Source: Bradyrhizobium betae (GTDB taxonomy: Bacteria > Pseudomonadota > Alphaproteobacteria > Rhizobiales > Xanthobacteraceae). Taken from it: a stretch of DNA of 64,000 bases. The notes beneath the pieces are model-generated. The model worked only from the letters and a program-made list of their open reading frames with translations, made no database searches and was not told the origin of the DNA. A program made the position numbers and the translations under genes. The stretch lies in contig NZ_MZXW01000004.1 in NCBI RefSeq assembly GCF_004123905.1, positions 62,001-126,000 on the forward strand, given 5' to 3'. This document shows positions 7,586-15,982 of this stretch, one piece after another. How positions within the stretch are numbered: position 1 is the first letter of the stretch; the number at the start of each line of letters is the position of its first letter.

Positions 7586-9784
7586 TCAAAATCTTGCCGC
7601 CACCGTCAGCCGCACCGCGAGGGGCTCGGCCGGATGGACGTGGCGATCAGCAACGCCGTCGATGGGCTCTCCCGGCAGCCGCGACAGATAATAATATTCG
7701 ATCTGGTTGGTCTGGGCGTTGAAGAGGTTGAGCACGTCAAGCTGCACCCTCAGGCCATTGTCGAATTTGTACCCGGCGCGTGCATTGAAGATCAGCGACG
7801 ACCGCGAACGGACGCTGTCGTCCTCAATGAGAGGACGCGGGCCGAAATAGCGCGCCTTCAGACTGCCGAACCAGCCGGTGTCGCCGCCCAGCGTGATCGC
7901 GCTGCTGGCCACCCACGCCGGTGCGCCGGGAATGTGGGCCCCGACGGGGTCGAAATCGGTGAAGCGCGCATGGGTCTGGGCGACGTCAAGATCGATCGTC
8001 ATCCACGGCAATGGCTTGTACTGGTTCGTCCATTCGACGCCGACGCGGCGGCTGGGCCGGCTCGGCTCCGTGGTGCCGGCGTCCCCGACGAACAACAGCT
8101 CCGAGTCGAAGTCGAGCACGAACACGGCCAGCGAGCTGGTGAGACCCTCGATCACCTTGGTGCGGACGCCGAGTTCAGCGCCGCGCGAACGCACGAGCAG
8201 CGGCACGCGGTCGAGCGGGGTCACCTTGTCGTTGGGATCGACGGTGATTGTCGCGCCGCGGATGTCGTTGCTGTGCAGACCGTAGCCGGCATTGCCGTAG
8301 AACTCGGTTTTGTACCAGGGGCCGAGCACGAGGCCGGCCTTCGGGCTCGCCATCGACGCCTGTGCATTGCCCGAATTCTCCGGCGTGTCGCTGAAGACGT
8401 GTCCCGCGAAAAAATCCTCGCGGATGCCGACCGTGGTTCGCAGCCAATCGGTCCAGCGCGTCGTCGTATCGGTCCAGAGGCCGACATTGCCTTCCTGCAC
8501 GCGGTCGTCGCGCACCGTCGAGAGCCAGGAGCGCTGCTCGGTCTTGATCAGGCCGACATGGATATCGTCATAGCGGCTCTGCAGGCCGACGCGGGTTTGC
8601 ATCTCGAGAGCGGCAAAGCGCCAATCGAACGCATGCCGCGCATCGACGCCGCCGAGCGTGCGAGCGTCGAGCTGGCTGAACTGGTCGCCATTGACGGGGT
8701 TGTCGAGAAAGTAGGTGAAATCGTTGAACAGACGCAGGTCGGAGCGCACGACATAGGCGCTGACATTGGTCTGTCCGTAGTCGCTCGACTGCGCCCAGTT
8801 GCCCGACAGGCTGAATCGGCTGGATGTCCCGCCGTCGGTCGGATCGAGCGTGCCGAGGCGATTGATCAGGCCCTGATCGATCGCGCGCTGGGCGACCTGG
8901 TCGGTTGAATTCCAGCCGTTGGAGTAGGCCATCGCCGTCAGCGTCAGGCCGTCGGTCGCGGTGCCCTGGCTGTAGCGCATGACGCCGTTCAGCTTGCGGA
9001 CATCGTCCGGCACGTCCCACGGTCCGTCATACTTGGCCGCTTCGACCGCCGCCAGCAGCGTGCCATCGCCAATGCGGGTCGATCCCGCCGCCAACGCGCG
9101 GCGATAGCCGAAACTGCCGAAGCTCATCTCCGCGATGTTATGCGGCAGCTTGTTGACGTAGTCGATCGCCACGGCGCCGGCGGATGCGAAGTCCCCTTGA
9201 TCGGCGAAATACGGTCCCTTGCGCACATCGACGGACCGGATCAGCTCGGGAATCAAGAAATTGATGTCCGCGTAGCCTTGCCCATGCCCATGGGTCGGCA
9301 TGTTGACGGGCATGCCGTCGACACTGATCGCAAGATCGGTGCCGTGATCGAGATTGAAGCCGCGCAGAAAGTACTGGTTGGCCTTACCCTCGCCGGAGTG
9401 CTGCGTGACGATCAGACCCGGCACCACTTCCAGCGCCTCGCCGGGCCTCGAGAACGGGACCGCATTCACCTCCGTGCCGCTGATTCGTACTGCACTGGCG
9501 GCGGTGGGTTGCAAGGCGGCCGTGCCACCGGGCGCCGCACCGGTCGCACTGCCACTCTCGGTCGGGGTGTCCGTGCGAGCGGCGGTCCGGTTGCGTGAAT
9601 TTCCGCTTTTCGGCGGTCGCTTGTGGGTGTGCTGCTTGGGATGGTGATGTTCCAGCGCCGTAACGGCGACCGGCGGAAGCTCACCGGACGCGACCGTGCT
9701 GAGCTCGTGAGCCGCTGCTGGGAGCGCACACAGGGCGGATGATGCGGCGGCGGACAACACCCTCAACAACGCCCAACGCACCAC
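7586..9784 (-). CDS. TonB-dependent outer-membrane receptor, probably nickel-regulated
   Basis: The protein is about 732 residues from a GTG at 9784 preceded by GGCGGAG. A TTG reading at 9802 is less likely. It has a signal peptide ending near LPAAAHELS, then a His-rich low-complexity stretch (HHHPKQHTHK), then a plug domain with EALEVVPGLIV, the RGFNLDHGTDL loop and a His-rich THGHGQGYAD. A long beta-barrel ends in the aromatic C-terminus TVAARF, as outer-membrane proteins do. Such receptors import metal-chelate complexes with TonB energy. A NikR-type operator lies 52 bases upstream of the start, and a HupE-like permease is in the same locus. Together they point to nickel or cobalt as the cargo, though the cargo has not been shown. 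Confidence 0.85.
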   Translation of the reverse strand: MVRWALLRVLSAAASSALCALPAAAHELSTVASGELPPVAVTALEHHHPKQHTHKRPPKSGNSRNRTAARTDTPTESGSATGAAPGGTAALQPTAASAVRISGTEVNAVPFSRPGEALEVVPGLIVTQHSGEGKANQYFLRGFNLDHGTDLAISVDGMPVNMPTHGHGQGYADINFLIPELIRSVDVRKGPYFADQGDFASAGAVAIDYVNKLPHNIAEMSFGSFGYRRALAAGSTRIGDGTLLAAVEAAKYDGPWDVPDDVRKLNGVMRYSQGTATDGLTLTAMAYSNGWNSTDQVAQRAIDQGLINRLGTLDPTDGGTSSRFSLSGNWAQSSDYGQTNVSAYVVRSDLRLFNDFTYFLDNPVNGDQFSQLDARTLGGVDARHAFDWRFAALEMQTRVGLQSRYDDIHVGLIKTEQRSWLSTVRDDRVQEGNVGLWTDTTTRWTDWLRTTVGIREDFFAGHVFSDTPENSGNAQASMASPKAGLVLGPWYKTEFYGNAGYGLHSNDIRGATITVDPNDKVTPLDRVPLLVRSRGAELGVRTKVIEGLTSSLAVFVLDFDSELLFVGDAGTTEPSRPSRRVGVEWTNQYKPLPWMTIDLDVAQTHARFTDFDPVGAHIPGAPAWVASSAITLGGDTGWFGSLKARYFGPRPLIEDDSVRSRSSLIFNARAGYKFDNGLRVQLDVLNLFNAQTNQIEYYYLSRLPGEPIDGVADRHVHPAEPLAVRLTVAARF

Positions 9785-9835
9785 TACGTCTCCGCCCGAC
9801 AACCAGTTTCAGCAAAACCACCCTATAGTGAGTGA

Positions 9836-9863
9836 GTATGACGATCTGGCAACAATATCATAC
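9836..9863 (-). promoter_or_regulatory. NikR-like operator upstream of the TonB receptor gene
   Basis: The sequence GTATGA (9836-9841), then exactly 16 bases, then TCATAC (9858-9863) matches the published E. coli NikR operator arrangement GTATGA-N16-TCATAC in every defined position. One more flanking base on each side (A and T) extends the symmetry to 7-bp arms. It lies 52-79 bases upstream of the receptor start, where binding of a repressor would block a promoter. No nikR gene lies in this window. Confidence 0.75.
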
Positions 9864-10080
9864 TAGCGCCCGACGGCAACCGAGAGGCCATTGAGTGCCG
9901 GAATCGCAATAGGTCGTGGAAACATCAAAGAGGTTGTCGCTACTTCGCACAGGTGTCACATCGGTGGCCGATAAGCCTTGCTTCCCTTGGCCCTGTGCTC
10001 GCCGAGCCCCGCTTGCCGCGAACACAGGCCGCCGGCTTTTCCCGACGAAGAGTCCTCTGCGCGTTGCTGTGAACTGACCG
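9864..10080. other. Intergenic region between the receptor promoter and the GspN-like gene
   Basis: These bases lie between divergent genes. Beyond the NikR-like site I see no further inverted repeat, RNA gene or convincing small ORF. The promoter of the GspN-like gene should lie here but could not be defined. Confidence 0.4.
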
Positions 10081-10755
10081 ATGACGAGGGACATGAGAGC
10101 GCAGCACAAGGCGAGGCGGGAAATATTGGCGCGGTTCGCGTTCGTGCCGGCGCTTCTGCTCGGCGTTTCCGCCTCGGCGCTTCCAGCGGATTTCTCGGAC
10201 GTCGACGTCCCAGGCTTCACCGAGCCGGGGTCCAGCCGCCCATTTGGGGAGTCTCCTGCGACGATGGCGCCGGCGGATCCCGCGGCGCCATCGCGGTCTC
10301 CCGTCAATCGGGAGGCGATGCGCGGCAATCCGCTCTGGACAGTTCCGCTTGCTGTGCTGTCGGACACGAACGAACGGCCGATCTTCTCGGCCTCGCGGCG
10401 GCGGCCGCCGCCGCCAGAGCTTGCGGCGGCTCCCTTGAAGGCGCCGCCAATGCCGCCGAGCCCGCCGCCGGTTGAGCTGCGGCTCGTGTTGGTCGGGACG
10501 GTTGTCGGCAGCGATCAGAGTGTCGGAATTTTTGTCCACGAGACAAGCAAGGCTACGCTGCGGCTGAAGCTCGACGACGATTATCAAGGCTGGAAGCTCA
10601 GCTCTGTGAATCGCCGCGAGGTGACGATGGTGCGCGCCGAGCGGACCGAGACGCTGACATTCCCAAAAGCAGGCGGAGCCACGCCCGCGACAGGAACGGC
10701 GGTTGCGGAAAGTGCTGTGAAGCACGGCAGCTCGCACACCGCTCAATATGACTGA
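10081..10755 (+). CDS. GspN-like (type II secretion pathway protein N-like) exported protein
   Basis: This 224-residue protein has a basic N-terminus followed by a hydrophobic segment (FAFVPALLLGVSASALPA) that is a signal peptide or anchor. A Pro-rich stretch surrounds ERPIFSASRRRPPPPE. A C-terminal domain has LRLVLVGTVVGSDQSVGIF and the YQGWKLSSVNRREVTM segment, which resembles the GspC/PilP homology region. Proteins of this kind link inner-membrane secretin platforms to the secretin. No other secretion genes are nearby, so it is an orphan copy. The start at 10081 lacks a clear ribosome-binding site, and ATG 10093 is an alternative. The GspN assignment comes from memory of the ERPIFSASRRPP signature and is moderate. 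Confidence 0.6.
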   Translation: MTRDMRAQHKARREILARFAFVPALLLGVSASALPADFSDVDVPGFTEPGSSRPFGESPATMAPADPAAPSRSPVNREAMRGNPLWTVPLAVLSDTNERPIFSASRRRPPPPELAAAPLKAPPMPPSPPPVELRLVLVGTVVGSDQSVGIFVHETSKATLRLKLDDDYQGWKLSSVNRREVTMVRAERTETLTFPKAGGATPATGTAVAESAVKHGSSHTAQYD

Positions 10756-10889
10756 CGAGTCAGCTCCCGGAAAAGGTCGGCGTACGGTTACGGAAGGCGT
10801 TGTCGAGCGAATGCCCCGCGCGCCGGATCGCATTGCTCTGGCACATCGCGGCGCTGCGATGGTCGGGTGACCATATGTGGCACCGCATC

Positions 10890-11648
10890 TCAGACCCAGC
10901 CGCCATCGACGACGTAATGCTGAGCGGTGCAGGCGGAGGCCTCGTCGGAAGCGAGGAAGACGGTGAACTTCGCGACTTCGTCCGGCACCAGCCTGCGCTT
11001 CAGGCACTGTCGCTGCTGCAGTTCGATTTCGCCCGCTGGCGTCATCCATTTCTCGAGCTGCCGCTCGGTCATGATCCAGCCCGGCGCGATCGCGTTGACG
11101 CGGATATTGTAGGGACCGTAATCGCGCGCCAGAGAGCGCGTCAGCCCGATCACGCCTGATTTGCTGGCGGTGTAGGCGGCCATGCCGCCTTGTCCGGCGA
11201 TCCACGACACCGAGCCGAAATTGATGATGGCGCCGGCATTCGCGGCCTTCATGTCCGGCAGCACGGCCTGCGACGCAAAGAACTGGTGCTTCAGGTTCAC
11301 CGCGATGCGGTCGTCCCAATATTCCGGCGTCATATCCTCGGTCTTGTGCCGTTCGTCATGCGCAGCGTTGTTGATCAGGATGTTGATCGCGCCGTGCCCC
11401 ATGCGTGCCTCGACTACGCCGGCGCGTAGCGCGGGGATGTCGGTCAGGTCGACCTGCTGGAAATGCGCAGCCAGTCCCTGCTCGGACAGCTCACATGCCA
11501 GGCGTTGGCCTTCGTCGACCTTGATGTCGAAGAACACGACCTTGGATTTCTGCTCCGCGAAGCGCCGCACGATTGCAGCGCCAATTCCCGCTGCACCTCC
11601 GGTAACGAGCACGACCTTGCCGGCGAGGTCGGAATAGATGGCAGCCAT
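10890..11648 (-). CDS. SDR family NAD(P)-dependent oxidoreductase (sugar-dehydrogenase type)
   Basis: The 252-residue protein has the classical SDR layout: cofactor loop VTGGAAGIGAA near residue 13, acidic residue at the end of beta-2 (VVFFDIKVD, favouring NAD), NNAAH, catalytic Ser in FGSVSW, YTASK, and the C-terminal DGGWV. Family members of this kind oxidise sugars such as arabinose, galactose or fucose at C1, or act on polyols. The ATG at 11648 has a good GAGAGG ribosome-binding site, and an upstream GTG at 11654 does not. It is divergent from the thu-like operon, sharing a 165-base promoter region, and is probably coregulated with it by the LacI regulator. Confidence 0.85.
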   Translation of the reverse strand: MAAIYSDLAGKVVLVTGGAAGIGAAIVRRFAEQKSKVVFFDIKVDEGQRLACELSEQGLAAHFQQVDLTDIPALRAGVVEARMGHGAINILINNAAHDERHKTEDMTPEYWDDRIAVNLKHQFFASQAVLPDMKAANAGAIINFGSVSWIAGQGGMAAYTASKSGVIGLTRSLARDYGPYNIRVNAIAPGWIMTERQLEKWMTPAGEIELQQRQCLKRRLVPDEVAKFTVFLASDEASACTAQHYVVDGGWV

Positions 11649-11813
11649 GGGCACCTCTCAGTTCTGTTGCGGGCGAGGCGACGGGCCGCCCAACTCTTTT
11701 CCAGACCTTAGCCACTCCTCCCGTGAGGTGCATAGATCAGAATTTAAGTTGCGTACCTCAAAAATCGAGAGCAGGATTGCAGCCAAAGAATAAAAGCCGG
11801 TTGGGAGGATGTG

Positions 11814-13073
11814 ATGAGACTGCTCGGGAAGCTGGGACTCGCCGCTGCCGCATGCCTGCTTGGCACCAACGTCGCTGCAGCCGATACCACGGTGAAATGG
11901 CTGCACATCGAGGCCAATTCGGCCCAGGTGAAAATCTGGGAGGAGGTTGCGCGCGCCTATGAGACGTCGCATCCGGGAGTGAAGGTCGAGATGCAGTTCC
12001 TTGAGAACGAGGCCTACAAGGCCAAGCTGCCGACCATCCTGCAATCCAGGGACCGGCCGAACATCATCTACAGCTGGGCCGGCGGCGTCCTGAAGACACA
12101 GATCGAGGCCGGCGTGCTCGACGACATCACTGATCAAGTGAAGGGCTATAGCGACAGCCTCACGCCGGCGGCGCTTGCCGCGTTCACCAGCAATGGCCGC
12201 GTCTATGGCCTGCCCACCGCGCTGTCGCAGGTTGGGTTCCTCTGCAACAAGGAGTTGATGGCCAAGGCGAAGGTTGATCCTGCCGCGATCAAGAGCTGGG
12301 ACGATCTGCTCGCCGGGGTGAAGTCGCTGAAAGCGGCGGGCGTCACGCCGATCGTGGTCGGCGGCGCGGACAAATGGCCGCTGCACTTCTACTGGACCCA
12401 TCTTGCGGTACGCATCGGCGGCAAGGCGGCATTCGATGCGGCGCTGCGCGGCGAGAATGGCGGCTTCGCCGGCGAGACCTTCCAGAAATCCGGCGAACTG
12501 TTCAAGCAACTCGTTGATCTCCAGCCGTTCCAGAACGGTTTTCTCGGCTTCAAGAATCCACAGGCCGTCGGCTATTTCGGCGACGGCAAGGCGGCGATGA
12601 CGCTCGCGATCAGCACCGTCTATCATTTGCAGCGCGCGCTCGCCGCCGACAAGGTTGGACTGAGCGAAGACAAGATCTGCTGGTTCGATTTTCCGGTCGT
12701 ATCCGGCGGCAAGGGCGTGCCGACCGATACGCTCGGCGGCATCACCGGCTGGCTGATCACCAAGGGCTCGCCGAAGGAGGCGGTCGATTTCCTGAAGTAC
12801 TTCGTCTCGAAGGACGTGCAGACGCGGCTTGCGGCGGGCAATTTCGTTATTCCGGTGGTGCAGGGCGCGGACGCGGGCCTCAACAATTCCTTCATGAAGC
12901 TGATCGCGGCCAATCTCGCGAAGTCGAACTATCACCAGAACTTCTATGACCAGAGCCTCGGCCCCTCCGTCGGTCGCGTCGTCAACGACGTCACTGCGGA
13001 GATCGCCGGTGGCAGTATGAGCCCGCAGGATGCTGCCAAGGCGATCCAGGCGGCATGGAAGCAGGGCAATTGA
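11814..13073 (+). CDS. Sugar ABC transporter substrate-binding protein (family 1)
   Basis: About 419 residues with a Sec signal peptide (LLGKLGLAAAACLLGTNVAAADT). The mature protein has the family 1 periplasmic-binding fold: TVKWLHIEANSAQ at the start, RDRPNIIYSWAGG, GRVYGLPTALSQVGFLCNK at the hinge and TLGGITGWLITKGSPK near the end. Such proteins bind mono- or oligosaccharides in the periplasm and deliver them to two-component permeases, which are the next two genes. The ATG at 11814, 4 bases after GGGAGGAT, is a better start than the GTG at 11811. It is the first gene of an operon with Gfo/Idh/MocA and ThuA genes, an arrangement like the thuEFGKAB trehalose/maltitol operon of rhizobia, so a disaccharide or polyol is likely. 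Confidence 0.85.
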   Translation: MRLLGKLGLAAAACLLGTNVAAADTTVKWLHIEANSAQVKIWEEVARAYETSHPGVKVEMQFLENEAYKAKLPTILQSRDRPNIIYSWAGGVLKTQIEAGVLDDITDQVKGYSDSLTPAALAAFTSNGRVYGLPTALSQVGFLCNKELMAKAKVDPAAIKSWDDLLAGVKSLKAAGVTPIVVGGADKWPLHFYWTHLAVRIGGKAAFDAALRGENGGFAGETFQKSGELFKQLVDLQPFQNGFLGFKNPQAVGYFGDGKAAMTLAISTVYHLQRALAADKVGLSEDKICWFDFPVVSGGKGVPTDTLGGITGWLITKGSPKEAVDFLKYFVSKDVQTRLAAGNFVIPVVQGADAGLNNSFMKLIAANLAKSNYHQNFYDQSLGPSVGRVVNDVTAEIAGGSMSPQDAAKAIQAAWKQGN

Positions 13074-13075
13074 CG

Positions 13076-14017
13076 GTGGCGCGGCGGATCGCAATCGTGT
13101 CGGCGATGGGCGTTGCCGGCGAGACGGTCCCGCAGGTCGCAGTCCGCGGCCCGAGCTGGGATGGCCGCTTCACGGTCCTGATCCTGTTCCTGCCGCCGGC
13201 GCTGCTGTTGTTCACGCTGTTCGTGGTGCTGCCGATCGGCGAGGCCGCCTGGTACTCGGCCTTCAACTGGAACGGGTTCGGCAGGCCGACCAACTGGATC
13301 GGCTTCGACAATTACCGCTTCGTGCTGGAGACACGCGCCTTCTGGCTCGCGCTGCGCAACAATGGGCTGATCATCGCGGTCTCGCTCGCGATCCAGCTGC
13401 CACTTGCGCTGACGCTGGCCTTGATGCTCGCCGAGCGCTTTCGCGGGGCGGTGGCGCTGCGCATGCTGTTCTTCATGCCCTATATCCTGGCCGAGATCGC
13501 GACCGGGCTGATCTTCAGCTTCGTCTATGACGGCGACTACGGCCTGGTCGCCTCGATCTGGCGTACCTTCGGCGCCGAGCCCCCGCATCTGCTGGCCTCG
13601 ACCGATACGGCAATGCTGGCCGTCCTGATCGTGATCGTCTGGAAGTACTTCGGTTTCCACATGATGCTGTTCATCGCGGCGCTCCAGGGCCTCGACAAGA
13701 GCCTGATCGAAGCCGCGCGCATTGACGGCGCGACGCGTTCGCAAGCCCTGCGACATGTGGTCATCCCCTTGCTCTATCCGACGATCCGGCTCTCCGTGTT
13801 CTTCGCCATCGTCGGTTCGCTGCAGCTGTTCGACCTTGTCATGCCGCTGACGCGCGGGGGACCTGCGGATTCCTCCAACACGATGGTGAGCTTCCTCTAC
13901 AACAACGGCATCTCGCGTATGCGGGTCGGCTACGGCAGCGCCATCGGCGTCATTCTGTTCGTGATCTGCGTGACCTTTGCCTTCACGTACAAGCGATGGT
14001 TCATGCGCGATGAGTAG
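13076..14017 (+). CDS. Sugar ABC transporter permease (ThuF/MalF type)
   Basis: The protein is about 313 residues with six predicted membrane helices, the first at FTVLILFLPPALLLFTLFVVL. The coupling loop EAARIDGATRSQALRHVVIPLLYPT carries the EAA motif that docks onto the ATPase. The start is uncertain: GTG 13076 lies two bases after the preceding stop, ATG 13055 would overlap the binding-protein gene, and ATG 13106 lacks a ribosome-binding site. It forms the inner-membrane channel with the next permease. No ATPase gene is present in the operon, so the pair must use a shared MsmK/MalK-type ATPase from elsewhere. Confidence 0.85.
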   Translation: MARRIAIVSAMGVAGETVPQVAVRGPSWDGRFTVLILFLPPALLLFTLFVVLPIGEAAWYSAFNWNGFGRPTNWIGFDNYRFVLETRAFWLALRNNGLIIAVSLAIQLPLALTLALMLAERFRGAVALRMLFFMPYILAEIATGLIFSFVYDGDYGLVASIWRTFGAEPPHLLASTDTAMLAVLIVIVWKYFGFHMMLFIAALQGLDKSLIEAARIDGATRSQALRHVVIPLLYPTIRLSVFFAIVGSLQLFDLVMPLTRGGPADSSNTMVSFLYNNGISRMRVGYGSAIGVILFVICVTFAFTYKRWFMRDE

Positions 14018-14858
14018 TGCAGAGACCACCCATGCGCCATTCGATCCCGCCGTGTTGTTCAAGACGGCGTTCCTCGCCGTCGTTGCCATCTTCGTGCTGG
14101 TACCCTTGCTCGCGACCTTGCTCGGCGGCTTCAAATCGCTCGGCGAATTGCGCGTCAATCCGTTCGGCTGGCCCGCGCACTGGGAGTGGCAGAATTATGC
14201 CGACATCCTGTTCTCCGGGCGTTACTGGCAGCTCCTGCGCAACTCGCTGATCATCTCGACGCTCACCGTGACACTGACCCTGATCACAGCCTCGATGGCG
14301 GCGTTCACCTTCGCCCATGTCAAGTTCTACGGCTCATCGATGCTGCTGAGCTATTTGACACTCGGCCTGCTGTTTCCGGCAGCGACTGCCGTGCTGCCGT
14401 TGTTCATCAAGGTGCGAGATCTCGGGCTGCTTGATACCTATTTTGGCGTAGCTCTGCCGCAGGTGGCTTTCAGCCTCGCGATGAGCGTGCTGCTGCTGCG
14501 GCGCTTCTTCAAGGACATTCCTCATGAACTGCTCGAAGCGGCGCTGGTCGACGGCTGCAGCTATATCAAATTCTTCCGCTACGTGACGCTGCCGCTGTCC
14601 CGGCCAATCCTGGCGACCGTCGGTACCATCACCTTCGTCAACAGTTGGAACGCCTATCTTCTGCCGCTCGTGATGCTCAACACCGATGCGCTCTATCCCT
14701 GGCCGCTCGGTATCATGATTTATCAGGGCGAGTATTCGTCAGAGTGGCACCTGATCCTGGCCTTCATTACGCTGACCATCCTGCCGACGATCATTCTCTT
14801 CCTTCTCGCGCAAAAGCACATCGTCGCCGGCCTCACCGCAGGCGCGGTCAAGGGATGA
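14010..14858 (+). CDS. Sugar ABC transporter permease (ThuG/MalG type)
   Basis: This 282-residue protein has six membrane helices and the EAA coupling loop EAALVDGCSYIKFFRYVTLPLSRP. The ATG at 14010 overlaps the upstream permease stop by 8 bases, which indicates translational coupling. It pairs with the preceding permease in the membrane. The N-terminal extension (ETTHAPFDPAVLFKT) and first helix AFLAVVAIFVLVPLLATLL fit the MalG subfamily. The gene is followed after 22 bases by a Gfo/Idh/MocA oxidoreductase with its own GGAG ribosome-binding site. Confidence 0.87.
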   Translation: MSSAETTHAPFDPAVLFKTAFLAVVAIFVLVPLLATLLGGFKSLGELRVNPFGWPAHWEWQNYADILFSGRYWQLLRNSLIISTLTVTLTLITASMAAFTFAHVKFYGSSMLLSYLTLGLLFPAATAVLPLFIKVRDLGLLDTYFGVALPQVAFSLAMSVLLLRRFFKDIPHELLEAALVDGCSYIKFFRYVTLPLSRPILATVGTITFVNSWNAYLLPLVMLNTDALYPWPLGIMIYQGEYSSEWHLILAFITLTILPTIILFLLAQKHIVAGLTAGAVKG

Positions 14859-14880
14859 GCGGTACCTCACGGAGATCACA

Positions 14881-15978
14881 ATGAGAAAAGTCGGCATCGG
14901 AATCATCGGCTGCGGTGTAATCAGTACCGCCTATCTGAAAGCTGCTCAGCGCTTCCCCGTCATGGAGGTCAAGGCGTTGGCGGACATGCGTAGCGATGTC
15001 GCCGAGCGCCAGGGCGCCGCCTTCGGTCTGCCAGCGATGCGGGTAGACCAGCTGCTCAAGCGCGACGACGTCGAGATCGTCATCAATCTCACGGTGCCGC
15101 TCGCCCACACCGACGTCAGTCTCGCGGTGCTGAACGCCGGCAAGCATGTCCATTCCGAGAAACCGCTCGGTATCAACGTCACGGAGGCCCGCAAGGTGAT
15201 GGAGCTCGCCGCGCAGAAGAGCCTTCGCGTCGGCTGCGCGCCGGACACGTTCCTCGGCGGTGGGCACCAGACCGCGCGCAAGCTGATCGACGACGGTGCG
15301 ATCGGCACGCCCGTAGCGGGCAGCGCCTTCTTCGGCTGCCCTGGTCACGAGCGCTGGCATCCGGCGCCCGGCTTCTACTATCTGCGCGGCGGTGGGCCGA
15401 TGCTTGACATGGGCCCGTACTACATCACCGATCTCGTGCAGCTGCTCGGCCCGGTCGCGAGCGTGATGGGATCAACCGCACGCCCGAAAACCGAGCGCCT
15501 GGTCACCAGCCAGCCGATGAATGGCACCTTGATCCCGGTCGAGGTCTCGACCCATGTGGCGGGCACGCTGGAATTCGAGAGCGGGGCAGTCGTCTCGATC
15601 GCGATGAGCTTTGATGTCCCGAAGCACCGGCACGCGGCGATCGAGATCTATGGCGACAAGGGCAGCATGCTGGTACCGGACCCGAACCGCTTCGGTGGCG
15701 AGGTGCAAGTCGCGAAGACCGGCGGCGAGTGGGAGGCGGTGCCGTTGACGCACGGTCATGTCGAAGGCGAGTTCCGTTCCATTGGTGTCGCCGACATGGC
15801 TTCTGCCATCCTGAACAACCGGCCGCATCGCGCCAGCGGCGCGCTCGCCTGCCATGTGCTGGAGGTGATGGAGGCGTTCCAGACCTCCGCCGACGAAGGA
15901 CGGCGCGTCAAGATCGAGAACCGCGTCGAGCGGCCGGCGATGCTGCCGGCCGGACGTGAAACCGGGCAGATCGACTGA
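14881..15978 (+). CDS. Gfo/Idh/MocA family oxidoreductase (ThuB-like)
   Basis: The 365-residue enzyme starts with a Rossmann fold (VGIGIIGCGVIS) and contains the family hallmark HVHSEKPLGINVTEA, in which the EKP Lys contacts cofactor and substrate. The C-terminal alpha/beta domain includes GGGPMLDMGPYYITDLVQLLG with the conserved Asp/His-region geometry. Family members oxidise or reduce sugars at C1, C2 or C3 with NAD(P). In rhizobial thu operons the equivalent protein (ThuB) acts with ThuA on 3-keto-disaccharides, and here too the ThuA gene follows directly. The substrate is inferred from this context only. Confidence 0.85.
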   Translation: MRKVGIGIIGCGVISTAYLKAAQRFPVMEVKALADMRSDVAERQGAAFGLPAMRVDQLLKRDDVEIVINLTVPLAHTDVSLAVLNAGKHVHSEKPLGINVTEARKVMELAAQKSLRVGCAPDTFLGGGHQTARKLIDDGAIGTPVAGSAFFGCPGHERWHPAPGFYYLRGGGPMLDMGPYYITDLVQLLGPVASVMGSTARPKTERLVTSQPMNGTLIPVEVSTHVAGTLEFESGAVVSIAMSFDVPKHRHAAIEIYGDKGSMLVPDPNRFGGEVQVAKTGGEWEAVPLTHGHVEGEFRSIGVADMASAILNNRPHRASGALACHVLEVMEAFQTSADEGRRVKIENRVERPAMLPAGRETGQID

Positions 15979-15982
15979 GGGA

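Noticed and set aside
9822..9833. CCTATAGTGAGT, a 12-base match to the reverse complement of the T7 promoter core
   Set aside because: The rest of the T7 promoter does not match and there is no phage gene nearby. A chance match beside the NikR-like site is more likely.
10858..10874. Short hairpin (ATGGTC/GACCAT) between the convergent GspN-like and SDR genes as a terminator
   Set aside because: The stem is only 6 bp, with no T-run in either direction.
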